Below, piece by piece: positions 32,463 to 41,535 of a stretch of DNA of 64,000 bases. This DNA comes from Frateuria_A sp035943815 (lineage in GTDB: Bacteria; Pseudomonadota; Gammaproteobacteria; Xanthomonadales; Rhodanobacteraceae): contig NZ_DASZBU010000006.1 in assembly GCF_035943815.1 (NCBI RefSeq), forward strand, positions 124,001 through 188,000, read 5' to 3'. The notes under the pieces were generated by a model that saw nothing but the letters and a program-made list of their open reading frames with translations, had not been told where the DNA came from and searched no databases. Position numbers and translations under genes: made by a program. Within the stretch, counting starts at the first letter, position 1; every line of letters begins with the position of its first letter.

Positions 32463-32869
32463 GCGGCGGCGCCGGCGGCGCGGCGCGCCTCCATCGGCAC
32501 CTGTACCCAGCTGGTGCGGATCTTCTGCAGCAGCGCGCTCACCTCGTCCAGCGCGGCGACGTCGTTGCGCAGGTTGGCGTGCAGCAGGCGCCGGCTCATG
32601 TAGTCGTACAGGGCGTCGAGCTGGCCGACGAGCGGGGTCTCCACCGCGGGATCCAGCGAATCGCGCAAGCCGCCGATGATGTCGATGCAGCGGCCGATCA
32701 CCTCGCCCTTGGCGGCGATCTCGCCGCGCTGCATGTGGCCGCGCGCGGTGATCAGGCGCTCCAGGGCACCGTCCATGAGCAGCGTGATCAGGCCATGCGG
32801 GTCGGCCGACTCCACGCCGCCGTGCGAGCGGATCTGCTGGTAGGCGATGGCGCCCTGTCCGAATGCCAT
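32459..32869 (-). CDS. fliS: FliS, flagellin chaperone
   Basis: Cytoplasmic chaperone that binds the flagellin C terminus and prevents premature polymerisation. The 136-residue product starts MAFGQGAIAYQQIRSHGGVESADPHGLITLLMDGALERLITARGHMQRGEIAAKGEVIGRCIDIIGGLRDSLD, the four-helix family signature, and continues LDALYDYMSRRLLHANLRNDVAALDEVSALL. The ATG at 32869 was chosen over an upstream frame that reads through fliD. It follows fliD by 11 bases. Confidence 0.95.
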   Translation of the reverse strand: MAFGQGAIAYQQIRSHGGVESADPHGLITLLMDGALERLITARGHMQRGEIAAKGEVIGRCIDIIGGLRDSLDPAVETPLVGQLDALYDYMSRRLLHANLRNDVAALDEVSALLQKIRTSWVQVPMEARRAAGAAA

Positions 32870-32880
32870 GGCGTTCTCCG

Positions 32881-34278
32881 TTACTTCTTGCTCGAGCCGT
32901 TGAGCGCGTCGAACTGTTGGGTTAGGTAGCTGCTGGTGCTGTTGAGCTTGGCCAACATGGCATCCAAGGCGTTGAACTGCGCCTGGTAGCGCGCCGTGAG
33001 CGCAGCCATGCTGTCGTCCAGTGCGGTTTGCTGGTTGGCCAGGTCGCTCAGTTGCTGGTTGATGTTGCTGGTTCGCGTGCCGAGGATGCCGCTGCTGCCG
33101 ATCCATCCATCCAGCGGCGTGCTGAACTGGGCGGCGAAACCGCCGGTGCCGCTGAAGAAAGCCTTGACCGTGCCGCCCCCGCCGCTCATGGCGGTAGCCA
33201 GCTTGCCGCTGTCGAGCTGAAGGGTGCCATCGACCTGCAGCGATATGCCCACCGAAGCGAGCGTGTTGCCGTTGACGGCACCGCCGACGATCTTGGAAAA
33301 CGTGCTCTGGATGCCGTTGAGCGTGGCGTCGCCGATCAGGGCGCCGGCCGTGCCGCTGGTGGGGTCGTACTGGGTGAGGTTGTTATATATCCCCACGAAA
33401 CTGTTGTATGTGTTGACGAAGTTGCCGATGGCCGTGGTAGCGGCGCTGGCGTCGTTGGCAACGGTGACCGTCGTCGTGCCGACCGCGGTGAGATTCAGTG
33501 TCACGCCGTCGATCGCGGTGGTGACCGTGTTCTGCGAACTGCTGCCTGCCAGGCCATCGATGGTGTAGGTGGCGTCTTTTGCGGCGGTAACGACGCTCAG
33601 CTTGTTTCCCGTGGTCGCATTCGGATCGTAGTTCAGCGCAGCCAAGCCACCGTCGCCACCGCTGCTGGTCACTTTGAAAACGTTAGCCGTGCCGGTCTGG
33701 GTGCTGCTGATGCTCAGGTGCGCACCGTCGGTTCCCGTCACTATCGTGGCGCTGACGCCGGGATTGTTGCTGGCGTTGTTGATCGCGTCGCGAATCGAAG
33801 CGAGCGAGGAGTTCGTGCTGTCGATCGACAGGCTCATCTGCTGGCTGCCCACGCTGATGGTGAGCGTGCCGGTGCCGACGTTCGTGGTATCGCTCGCAAA
33901 GGCTGCCGACGAAGCTTTCAGTGCCGTGGCCAGCTGCGTCACGTTGACTGAATAGTTGCCGGTGGTCGCCGTGCTGCTCGCGCTGGCGCTCAGCAGCGTG
34001 CTGTCGCCCACGCTCGTCTTGCGCACCGTGAACGCGCTGCCGTCATTGAGCGACGACAACGACGATTGCAGCGCCGAAAGCGCCGCCGTCACCTGGCCCA
34101 GTGCGGACAACTGGGTCTGCGCAGACGCCTTTTGATTGTCGATGGCGCTCTGCTGGGGCGCCCGCTTCGCGGCGACGAGTTGGCTGACCAGGCCGTTTAC
34201 GTCCAATCCTGATCCGACGCCCGCGGCGGTGAGGATGCCCGAAGTTGGAGTACTGGTGGAGCCGACGGTGACAGCCAT
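32881..34278 (-). CDS. fliD: FliD, filament cap protein
   Basis: Exported cap that folds flagellin at the filament tip. The 465-residue product has the conserved N terminus (GILTAAGVGSGLDVNGLVSQLVAAKRAPQQSAIDNQKASAQTQLSALGQVTAALSALQSSL) and C terminus (ILGTRTSNINQQLSDLANQQTALDDSMAALTARYQAQFNALDAMLAKLNSTSSYLTQQFDALNGS), with the variable Ser/Thr/Ala-rich D2/D3 region between. It follows fliC by 60 bases, across a strong hairpin that may trim read-through from fliC. Confidence 0.95.
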   Translation of the reverse strand: MAVTVGSTSTPTSGILTAAGVGSGLDVNGLVSQLVAAKRAPQQSAIDNQKASAQTQLSALGQVTAALSALQSSLSSLNDGSAFTVRKTSVGDSTLLSASASSTATTGNYSVNVTQLATALKASSAAFASDTTNVGTGTLTISVGSQQMSLSIDSTNSSLASIRDAINNASNNPGVSATIVTGTDGAHLSISSTQTGTANVFKVTSSGGDGGLAALNYDPNATTGNKLSVVTAAKDATYTIDGLAGSSSQNTVTTAIDGVTLNLTAVGTTTVTVANDASAATTAIGNFVNTYNSFVGIYNNLTQYDPTSGTAGALIGDATLNGIQSTFSKIVGGAVNGNTLASVGISLQVDGTLQLDSGKLATAMSGGGGTVKAFFSGTGGFAAQFSTPLDGWIGSSGILGTRTSNINQQLSDLANQQTALDDSMAALTARYQAQFNALDAMLAKLNSTSSYLTQQFDALNGSSKK

Positions 34279-34300
34279 GGTCGCAAACCCTCAATGAAGA

Positions 34301-34326
34301 GGGCGGCCATGTCGCCATGGCCGCCC
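34301..34326 (-). terminator. Hairpin between fliC and fliD, likely attenuating terminator
   Basis: An 11-base perfect stem, GGGCGGCCATG and CATGGCCGCCC on the plus strand, with a 4-base loop, lies 13 bases past the fliC stop and 22 before fliD. The sequence that follows on the minus strand (TCTTCATT) is only weakly T-rich, so termination is probably partial. This would allow far more flagellin than cap mRNA, or protect the fliC 3' end. Confidence 0.6.
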
Positions 34327-34338
34327 GATACCGCACTG

Positions 34339-35757
34339 TTACTGGAGCAGCTTCAGGACGCTCTGCGTGCTGGAGTTGGCCTGGGCCAGAACCGAGACAC
34401 CCGCCTGTTGCAGGATGTTCGCGCTGGACATGTTCGCCGTCTCGGCAGCGAAATCGGCGTCCTGGATCTGGCTGCGCGAGGCATCCAGGTTCTGCGAGAT
34501 CGTCTGCAGGTTGGCGATGGTGGACTGGAAGCGGTTCTGCACGGCGCCCAGGTTGCTGCGCATCGAGCTGATCGTGGCGAGCGCGGCGTCGATACGGTTC
34601 ATCGTGTCGTTGGCGCCGGCCACCGTCTTGACGCTGGTGGACGCCAGCGTGTTGGTGTCCTTGGTGATGGTGTTGGAGGCGAACCCAAGGTCGGCGTAGG
34701 CGCCGGTCATGGTGATGTTGTCCGCCGCACTCAAGGTCACGGTGCCCTGGTTGTTCTTCACGACGCCTGCGGCAACGCCGCCAGTGGCGCCGCCGCCCAG
34801 GGTCTGGGCAATGTTGATGTCGCGGCCATCGGAGGTGGAGAAGGTCAGGTTGCCGCCGGTGAAGCTGGCGGACACGCCGGTCTGGGTCGAGTACAGGTTG
34901 ACCTGTGCGGCTACGGCACTGCCGGTGAGCGCGGCGCCGCTGGTGTCCGTGCCATTGTAGATGCTGACGCCATTGATGCTCAGCGTATAGGTGTTGCCTG
35001 CGGCGCCGCCGGTGCTGGTGAAGGCGCCGGTCACGCTGTTGGAGGCGGTCGCGGTCAGGCCAGCCACGCCCGACGCATTGATCGCGGCGGCCTTGGCAAA
35101 GGCGCTGCTGGCGGTCTGGCCGGCGCCGCCGCCGGCGGTGGATGCCCCGATGGAAACGGCCGCACCGCTGCCCACGGCGATGGTGACGCCGCCGTTGGTC
35201 AGCGCGTTGCCGGTGACCGCACCGCTGGTGGAGGTGGCGATCTGGCCCAACTGGTCGGCGCGCGAACCCTGGCTCAGGTTCACCGAGATGGTCTCGCCGA
35301 CGTTGGCGCCGACCTGGAATGCAGCCTGGCCAAAGGTGCCATCGAGCACGTGGCGGCCGTTGAAGCTGGTCTGGCTGGCGATACGGGTGATTTCCGCCAG
35401 GCGCTGCTGCACTTCGGCGTCGAGCGCGGCGCGGTCGCTGTCGGAGTTGGTCGCGTTGGCGGACTGCACCGCCAGCTCGCGGATGCGCTGCATGTTGTTG
35501 GTCACTTCGTTCAGCGCCGACTCGGTGGTCTGCGCCAGCGAAATGCCGTCGTTGGCGTTGCGCACGGCCTGGTTCAGGCCGTTGATCTGGGTGGTGAACC
35601 GGGTGGCGATGGCCAGACCGGCGGCATCGTCCTTCGCGCTGTTGATGCGCATGCCCGAGGACAGGCGTTGGATGGCGGTGGCCAGCTTGCTCTGCGTCGT
35701 GGACAGGTTCTGCTGCGCATTGAGCGACATGATGTTGGTGAGAACGCTCATGACCAT
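34339..35757 (-). CDS. fliC: FliC, flagellin
   Basis: Major filament subunit. The 472-residue product has conserved D0/D1 ends: MSVLTNIMSLNAQQNLSTTQSKLATAIQRLSSGMRINSAKDDAAGLAIATRFTTQINGLNQAVRNANDGISLAQTTESALNEVTNNMQRIRELAVQ at the start, and NRFQSTIANLQTISQNLDASRSQIQDADFAAETANMSSANILQQAGVSVLAQANSSTQSVLKLLQ at the end. The middle is Ala/Thr/Gly-rich and variable. A GGAG lies 8 bases before the ATG at 35757; the ATG two codons later is also possible. A sigma-28 promoter lies about 90-115 bases upstream. It is the only flagellin gene in the window. Confidence 0.97.
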   Translation of the reverse strand: MVMSVLTNIMSLNAQQNLSTTQSKLATAIQRLSSGMRINSAKDDAAGLAIATRFTTQINGLNQAVRNANDGISLAQTTESALNEVTNNMQRIRELAVQSANATNSDSDRAALDAEVQQRLAEITRIASQTSFNGRHVLDGTFGQAAFQVGANVGETISVNLSQGSRADQLGQIATSTSGAVTGNALTNGGVTIAVGSGAAVSIGASTAGGGAGQTASSAFAKAAAINASGVAGLTATASNSVTGAFTSTGGAAGNTYTLSINGVSIYNGTDTSGAALTGSAVAAQVNLYSTQTGVSASFTGGNLTFSTSDGRDINIAQTLGGGATGGVAAGVVKNNQGTVTLSAADNITMTGAYADLGFASNTITKDTNTLASTSVKTVAGANDTMNRIDAALATISSMRSNLGAVQNRFQSTIANLQTISQNLDASRSQIQDADFAAETANMSSANILQQAGVSVLAQANSSTQSVLKLLQ

Positions 35758-35846
35758 GGGAATGTCTCCGTTAGGGTCTTGGGTGCCGTTGGTCGGCGGT
35801 GGTAGTCAGCGGGATGCCGATTGGGAACACCGCCGCCTCAGACCCT

Positions 35847-35873
35847 TTTTCGACCCTCACCATGGAAACTTGA
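35847..35873 (-). promoter_or_regulatory. Sigma-28 (FliA) promoter of fliC
   Basis: Minus strand TCAAGTTT-N11-GTCGAAAA, compared with the consensus TAAAGTTT-N11-GCCGATAA: the -35 has one mismatch, the -10 two, and spacing is exact. It predicts a start near 35838 and a leader of about 80 bases. Confidence 0.82.
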
Positions 35874-35972
35874 GTGGGTCAACTGCTCTTTCTGCATTTT
35901 CCTGTCGCATCTTCCCGCGCCCACCCTTCACTTCCAGGCGTCGCAAGTCGCGCCGGCCGAACACGGACCGCA

Positions 35973-37163
35973 TCACTTGAGATAATCGAACAACGTCATG
36001 TTCTGGAGCTTGCTGAAGGTCAGCTGCGCGGCCTGCAGCGCGGAACTCTGCAGGCTCAGTTTGCTCACCGCGTCGTAGTAGTTGAGGTCCTGCACGTCCG
36101 ACAGCGCGGTCTTGTACTGCAGGGTGAGGTCGCCGTTGAGCGAGCCCTGCTGGTCCAGCGCATTCATCCGGGCACCCACTCCCGCGCGCGTCTGCGTGAC
36201 CGTGCCGATCGCCTGGTCGAGGTTGGCAAGCTGGCCGCCGAGCGCGTTCTGCAAGCCTGTCTCACTCGTGGATTGGCGCAGCGCTCCGATGATGCCGTCG
36301 AGCGTATCGAACATGCTCTGCTTGGACGAAGGGGCCACCGCAAAGCTGTCGTTCGCCGCCGGCGTGCCGCTGAAGGCAACCTGCACGCCCTTGAAGGCGA
36401 TCGTGCCGCCCTTCTCCGGATCGTAGGCGCCGCTGCTGACCACGGCGCCGCCGCTATCACGCACCTCGTAGGCGTTGGGCGCGGTGAACACGATCTGGTA
36501 GTTGCCGCCGTTCCACGCGCTGGCGTCGGTTACGCCGGTGGCACCGACCAGCGCGCTGCCGGTGTTGCCGGCGGCCGCGCCCACGGCGAAGCTGCCGTTG
36601 CCGGTGAGAGTGTCCATGAACACCGCGCTGCCCGGATCGCCGGTGGCGACCTGCAGACCCGGGCCGGCCGCGACCATGCGCTGGCCCTGGTCGCCCACAT
36701 AGCTCACGCCGCCAGGTTGCGAGACGAACGGCGCGGCGCCGGTGCGGTTGCCGGCGAAGATGTAGTCGCCCTGCGCATCCTTGCTGTTGGCCATGCCCAA
36801 CAACTGGTCGCGCAGCTGCACCATCTCGGTGGCGATGTCGTTGCGCGACTCGGCCGTCTGGCTGGCGTTCATGCCTTGCAGCAGCAGCGTGCGCACGCGG
36901 CCCAGCACGTTGCCGACCGAGGACAGCGTCTTGTCTTCCAATCCCAGTCGCGCGTTGGCCGAAGTGATGTTGCGCTGGTACTGGTCGGTGTCGGCGCCAA
37001 GATGAGTCAGTTCCACGGCGCGCGTCGCGCCCACCGGATCGTCGGAGGGCTGGTTGATGCGCTTGCCGGTGCCCATCTGCGTCTGGATGCCGGACAGGTC
37101 GCCCTGCCGTTCCATCATCGTGTTGACCGACTGCTGCTGCATCCAGCTGGTGGAGACTCTCAT
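35973..37163 (-). CDS. flgL: FlgL, hook-filament junction protein 3
   Basis: Exported junction protein between FlgK and the filament. The 396-residue product starts MRVSTSWMQQQSVNTMMERQGDLSGIQTQMGTGKRINQPSDDPVGATRAVEL, the family signature, has a variable middle, and ends with QTRAGVGARMNALDQQGSLNGDLTLQYKTALSDVQDLNYYDAVSKLSLQSSALQAAQLTFSKLQNMTLFDYLK, the flagellin-like C-terminal helix. It follows flgK by 11 bases and is the last gene of the rod/hook operon. Confidence 0.95.
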   Translation of the reverse strand: MRVSTSWMQQQSVNTMMERQGDLSGIQTQMGTGKRINQPSDDPVGATRAVELTHLGADTDQYQRNITSANARLGLEDKTLSSVGNVLGRVRTLLLQGMNASQTAESRNDIATEMVQLRDQLLGMANSKDAQGDYIFAGNRTGAAPFVSQPGGVSYVGDQGQRMVAAGPGLQVATGDPGSAVFMDTLTGNGSFAVGAAAGNTGSALVGATGVTDASAWNGGNYQIVFTAPNAYEVRDSGGAVVSSGAYDPEKGGTIAFKGVQVAFSGTPAANDSFAVAPSSKQSMFDTLDGIIGALRQSTSETGLQNALGGQLANLDQAIGTVTQTRAGVGARMNALDQQGSLNGDLTLQYKTALSDVQDLNYYDAVSKLSLQSSALQAAQLTFSKLQNMTLFDYLK

Positions 37164-37174
37164 GACGGTGGCCC

Positions 37175-39046
37175 TTAGCCCTTGAACGCGCCGAGCAGTG
37201 CGTTGAACACGGTGTTGGCGGCGTTGATGACCTGCGCCGACGCCTGGTAGGCCTGCTGGAAGCGCACCAGGTTGGCCGCTTCCTCATCGACGTTGACGCC
37301 GCTGACGCTCTGTTGCGCGGCCATCGCCTGGTTGTAGACGGCGGTCTGCGTCTTGGCTGCGTCGTCGGCCAGCGAACCGGCGCTGCCGACCTGGCCGACC
37401 AGCTGGCCGTAGGCGCCGCCTACGCTGGTCGCGCCGCCATCGAGCACGCCCAGGTTGGCCACCGCGCCGAGCTTGAGCGCGTTGGCGTTGTCGCCGCGCG
37501 CGTTGGTGTTGGCCTTCACGGTGAAGCTGTCGCCGTTGGCGGGCGAGCCCGAGAGGGCAAGGCTCCAGCCGTTGTGCACGATGGGCGTGCCGGCGGTGAA
37601 GGTCTGCGCCGGGCCACCGTCGATGCTGTAGCTGGTCGGCGAGGAGAACACGATGCTGGAGGCGGTGAACAGGTTCGGGTTGCTGCCGTCGGCGACGGTG
37701 AGCGCACCCACGGCGGCGTTGCCGGTATTCGCGCCCGCCGCGCTGCCCACCAGCGGTGCGGCTGCAGCCACTTTGTTCGGATCGGTGATCGCCACGCCTA
37801 TGCCGCCGGCTGCATTGCGGGTGGGTTGGATGCGGAAGCTGTCGCCGGCGTTGGCGGCGCCGCCACCCAGGGTGAAGCTCAGGCCGCCGGCCTTGAACGG
37901 ATCGGCGGCCGTGCCGGTGCCGGTCATCGCCACCGTGGCGCCGCTGCCGTCGCGCAGGTTCCAGGCGCTGCCGTCGTAGCTCAGCACGTAGTCCTGGCTG
38001 CCGAGCGCGCCGATGTCGCTGATGCTCGCCGTGAGCGTGGCGCTGCCGGTATTGCTGCCGGCTGCCTGCACGGCAGGGCCGGCGATGTTGAAGAAGGTGC
38101 CGCCGAGCTGGCCGTTGAGATCCACGCCCTGCGCGTGCTGCGCGTTGAACGTGTCGGCCAGCGCCAGCGCGGCCCGACCGAGCTGGTTCTGCGCGGGGTC
38201 GAGCACGTTGCTGCGGAAATCCAGCAGCGCGCCCAGCGTGCCTCCGCCGATGCGGCTGCTCAGCACCGCGCCGGTGCCCTTGTCGACGACTTCCAGCCGG
38301 GTCGCGTCATAGGTGTTGGGCGCGGTACCCAGATCGTAGGATTGCGTACCGCTGACCAGCGCCTGCCCGTTGCCGACGAACACGCTCAGGGTGCCGTCGT
38401 TCTGCGGCGCCACGCTGATGCCGACCTCGCCCGAGAGCTTCTTGATCAGCGCGTCGCGCTGGTCGAGCAGGTCGGACGGCTGCTGGCCGGTGGAGGCGCG
38501 GATGCGCTCGTTGAGCTTGGCGATCCCGGCGCTGTCGCTGTTGATCGCGGCGACCGTATCGGCGAGTTGGCGCTGCACTTGCCCGCCCAGGCTGTCGAAT
38601 TGCCCGGACAGTGCATGAAAGGTGCTGGCCAGGCCGCCGGCGCGGGCCAGCAATACGCTGCGGGCGGAGGCGTCCGCCGGGGCATTGGCCACGTCCTGCA
38701 CCGAGCCGAAAAAGCTGTCCAGCGAGCTCTGCAGGTTGCTGCTGCCGGAAAGCTGGTTGTTGAGCTGGCCGGTCAGGCCCTGGTAGGCATTGGCGCGCCC
38801 CTGGGCGGAGGCGGCCGACCATAGCGCGCTGTTGAGGTACTGGCTGTAGGCGCGCTGCACCGCCTGGGTGTCCACGCCGGTGCCGACGTAGTAGCGCCCT
38901 TCCTGCTGCGGCGCGCGCGCGGCGAAGCTCACCTGCTGGCGGCTGTAGCCGTCAGTGTTGGCGTTGGACACGTTGTGGCCCACGGTGCTCAGGCCCACTT
39001 GCGCGGCGAGCAGGCCGGAGACGCCGGTGGAAAGCAGGTCAGCCAT
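37175..39046 (-). CDS. flgK: FlgK, hook-filament junction protein 1
   Basis: Exported junction protein at the hook end. The 623-residue product has an N-terminal rod/hook family motif (MADLLSTGVSGLLAAQVGLSTVGHNVSNANTDGYSRQQVSF), a long middle domain with Ala/Gly-rich repeats, and the C-terminal VSGVNVDEEAANLVRFQQAYQASAQVINAANTVFNALLGAFKG. It lies 117 bases after flgJ; that gap shows no sigma-54 or sigma-28 element that I can recognise, so it probably remains in the flgB operon. Confidence 0.95.
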   Translation of the reverse strand: MADLLSTGVSGLLAAQVGLSTVGHNVSNANTDGYSRQQVSFAARAPQQEGRYYVGTGVDTQAVQRAYSQYLNSALWSAASAQGRANAYQGLTGQLNNQLSGSSNLQSSLDSFFGSVQDVANAPADASARSVLLARAGGLASTFHALSGQFDSLGGQVQRQLADTVAAINSDSAGIAKLNERIRASTGQQPSDLLDQRDALIKKLSGEVGISVAPQNDGTLSVFVGNGQALVSGTQSYDLGTAPNTYDATRLEVVDKGTGAVLSSRIGGGTLGALLDFRSNVLDPAQNQLGRAALALADTFNAQHAQGVDLNGQLGGTFFNIAGPAVQAAGSNTGSATLTASISDIGALGSQDYVLSYDGSAWNLRDGSGATVAMTGTGTAADPFKAGGLSFTLGGGAANAGDSFRIQPTRNAAGGIGVAITDPNKVAAAAPLVGSAAGANTGNAAVGALTVADGSNPNLFTASSIVFSSPTSYSIDGGPAQTFTAGTPIVHNGWSLALSGSPANGDSFTVKANTNARGDNANALKLGAVANLGVLDGGATSVGGAYGQLVGQVGSAGSLADDAAKTQTAVYNQAMAAQQSVSGVNVDEEAANLVRFQQAYQASAQVINAANTVFNALLGAFKG

Positions 39047-39163
39047 GATGGTTTCCCGGACGGATGGCAGGCGGGCGGGCGGGCCGCGACAGGCGGCCCG
39101 GCGAAAACCCGATCGGCGGAATCAGGGCATGCGTCATGCCCCCTGTGACGGCAGCTTGGCTTC

Positions 39164-40258
39164 TCACTTGAATGCCCCCGCATCCAGCGACGCCAGCGCC
39201 TCGCGCATCTGCGGGCTGTTGGCGATGGCGGTGAGCTTGGCCGCGTAGCCTGGATCGGTGGCGTAGCCGCCGCGGCTCAGCGCATGCGCGAAACCGGCGA
39301 CGTTCTCGCCCTTGCCCAGTGCCTGCGCGTAGCGCGGGCTGTCGGTGAGCATGCGTGCGTAGTCGGCGAACGCGTCGGCCGGGCTGGCGTAAGCGCGGAA
39401 GTTGTCGCGCTTGCGCACCGCCACGCCGTTCTCGTACTCGAGCGTGGGCACGCTGACCTTGTCGCCGATCCAGCCGCCACCGGCCTTGATGCCGAACAGG
39501 TTGAAGCTGCTCGAACCGTCATGGCGCTGCGGCAGGTGCTTGCCCCAGCCGGTTTCCAGCGCGGCCTGCGCCAGCAGCGCGCGCACCGAGACGCCCAGCT
39601 TGACGGCGGCGGCCTGCGCGTGCGGCGCCATCGCCTGCACGAAGCCGACCGGATCGCCCGGAACGAACTTGCTGGCCACGTTTGCCGCGCCCTGCGCCAG
39701 CTGGCCGAGCGTGGCCCGCCAATCCTTCGCGGCGAGGGCGTCGCTGGCCAGCGGAAGCAGCGCGCCGTCCTGCGCGTCCGCACCCGCCCCCAGATTCAGC
39801 AAGGCGCGCGCGCCCGCCTCGGCGCCCGCGGCAAGCGGGGCGAACAGGCCCGAAGCGGTGGCGCCGGGCAGTGCACCGGCAGCGACGCCGGCAAGCAAGG
39901 TCTTGTCATCGGTGGCCGCCGGCGTGGACTGCGCGTCCTTGCCGCCGAGCTGGCGCACCAGCATGCGCGCGATACCCAGGCCGTTGTTGCCCTGGGACAG
40001 CGAGAGCGAAAGCTGCTGATCGAACAGGTCGCGGTAGGCCTTGCCCTGCTCGCTGTCGCCCACGTCGTTGTCGCCGAAGCTGGCGTTGGCCTCGCGCATC
40101 GACTTGAGCATCATCTGGGTGAAGATCGCCTCGAACTGCCTGGCGACCTTTGGCAGCGCCGCCTTGTCGTCGCCCTTGGCCTGTGCGCGCAGCTGGTTGA
40201 ACCCGGACAGGTCGGTCCAGGTGTCGAGCGCGGGCGTGGCGGGCGTGGCGGGCGTCAT
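39164..40258 (-). CDS. flgJ: FlgJ, rod cap and peptidoglycan hydrolase
   Basis: Bifunctional protein that caps the growing rod and cuts peptidoglycan in the periplasm. The 364-residue product has an N-terminal rod-binding domain (KVARQFEAIFTQMMLKSMREANASFG, residues 37-62; QGKAYRDLFDQQLSLSLSQGNNGLGIARMLVRQL), an Ala-rich linker, and a C-terminal glucosaminidase domain (about 200-364) with the catalytic Glu235 in LLAQAALETGWGKHLP. It follows flgI by 17 bases. Confidence 0.94.
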   Translation of the reverse strand: MTPATPATPALDTWTDLSGFNQLRAQAKGDDKAALPKVARQFEAIFTQMMLKSMREANASFGDNDVGDSEQGKAYRDLFDQQLSLSLSQGNNGLGIARMLVRQLGGKDAQSTPAATDDKTLLAGVAAGALPGATASGLFAPLAAGAEAGARALLNLGAGADAQDGALLPLASDALAAKDWRATLGQLAQGAANVASKFVPGDPVGFVQAMAPHAQAAAVKLGVSVRALLAQAALETGWGKHLPQRHDGSSSFNLFGIKAGGGWIGDKVSVPTLEYENGVAVRKRDNFRAYASPADAFADYARMLTDSPRYAQALGKGENVAGFAHALSRGGYATDPGYAAKLTAIANSPQMREALASLDAGAFK

Positions 40259-40275
40259 GTTTCCGTCGCGTGGAC

Positions 40276-41535
40276 CTAGATCACGACAAGGTCTGCATGA
40301 AGCGCGCCAGCCTGCTTGAGCGCCTGCAGGATCGAGATCAGGTCGCTCGGCGCCGCGCCCACCTGATTCACCGCGCGCACGATGGTGTCCAGGCTCACGC
40401 CCGGGCCGAACTTGAACATGTGCGCGCCGCTTTCGCTGACCTGCACGTCGGAGCTGGGCACCACCGCGGTCTGGCCGCGCGAGAACGGCCCCGGCTGGCT
40501 GACCTGCGGCTGCTCGCTGATGGTGACCTGGATCGCGCCGTGCGCCACCGCCGCGGCGGAGACCTTGACGTCCGAGCCGATCACCACGGTGCCGGTGCGC
40601 GAGTTGACCACCACGCGCGCGGGCGCATCGCCGGGAGTCACGTCGAGATTCTGGATCATGCCCAGCCAGGCCACTTTCTGCGCCGGGTCCTGCGGACCGC
40701 GCACCGACACGGTGCCACCGTCGACCGGCGTGGCGGTGCCCGCGCCGAAGGCACCGTTGACGGCCTGCGCGATGCGCGCGGCGGTGGTGAAGTCGGCTGT
40801 GTTGAGGTTGAGCATCAGGTCGCCGGCGCCCGCAAACGACGAGGGCACGCTGCGCTCGACCGAGGCGCCGTTGGGGATGCGCCCGCTGGCGGAGATGTTC
40901 ACCTGCACGCTGGAGCCGCTCTTGCCCAGCGCACTCACGCCGCCGACCACCACGCTGCCTTGCGCGATCGCGTAGACGTTGCCGTCGGCGCCGCGCAGCG
41001 GCGACATCAAGAGCTCGCCACCACGCAGGCTCTTGGCATTGCCGATCGAGGCCACGGTGACGTCGATCTGCTGGCCAGGCTTGGCGAAGGGCGGCAGCTC
41101 GGCGGTGATGGTCACCGCCGCGGCGTTCTTCAGCTGCGGCCGCGCGTTGGCCGGCACGGTGATGCCGAACTGCTGCAGCATGTTCTCCAGGCTCTGCGTG
41201 GTGAACGGGGCCTGGGTGGTCTGGTCGCCCGAGCCGTCGAGACCCACCACCAGGCCGTAACCGATCAACTGGTTCGAGCGCACGCCGCCGACGGAGGCCA
41301 GGTCGCGGATCTTGTCCGCGTGCAGCGGCGCGCAGGCGAGCATCGCCACGAGCGCGGCCACCACGTGCAGGCCGAAGCTGCGCCAGCGCTGCAGCGCGCG
41401 GCGCAGCGCGGCGCGGCGGGTCTCCTCCACACGCGAATGATCGTAGGGTTCGCCGTCGGCGGACGGCGGCGGCGCGGCGGAAACCCCGCGGGTTTCCGTG
41501 GCGGACGGCGACGGCTCGGGAAGCTGCGGCTTCAT
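40276..41535 (-). CDS. flgI: FlgI, P-ring protein
   Basis: Periplasmic ring around the rod at the peptidoglycan layer. The 419-residue frame ends with the P-ring domain (ADKIRDLASVGGVRSNQLIGYGLVVGLDGSGDQTTQAPFTTQSLENMLQQFG from about 73 onward). The signal peptide core is at 54-72 (LHVVAALVAMLACAPLHA), unusually far from this ATG. The first about 50 residues are Pro/Ser/Arg-rich and antisense-like, so a downstream start such as the GTG at 41430 (residue 36) may be the real one. The ATG used here overlaps the flgH stop (TGATG). Confidence 0.9.
   Translation of the reverse strand: MKPQLPEPSPSATETRGVSAAPPPSADGEPYDHSRVEETRRAALRRALQRWRSFGLHVVAALVAMLACAPLHADKIRDLASVGGVRSNQLIGYGLVVGLDGSGDQTTQAPFTTQSLENMLQQFGITVPANARPQLKNAAAVTITAELPPFAKPGQQIDVTVASIGNAKSLRGGELLMSPLRGADGNVYAIAQGSVVVGGVSALGKSGSSVQVNISASGRIPNGASVERSVPSSFAGAGDLMLNLNTADFTTAARIAQAVNGAFGAGTATPVDGGTVSVRGPQDPAQKVAWLGMIQNLDVTPGDAPARVVVNSRTGTVVIGSDVKVSAAAVAHGAIQVTISEQPQVSQPGPFSRGQTAVVPSSDVQVSESGAHMFKFGPGVSLDTIVRAVNQVGAAPSDLISILQALKQAGALHADLVVI

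Noticed and set aside
34339..37163. FlgL considered as a second flagellin
   Set aside because: Its N terminus (MRVSTSWMQQQSVNTMM) and position after flgK are those of the junction protein; only fliC has the flagellin D0/D1 pattern.
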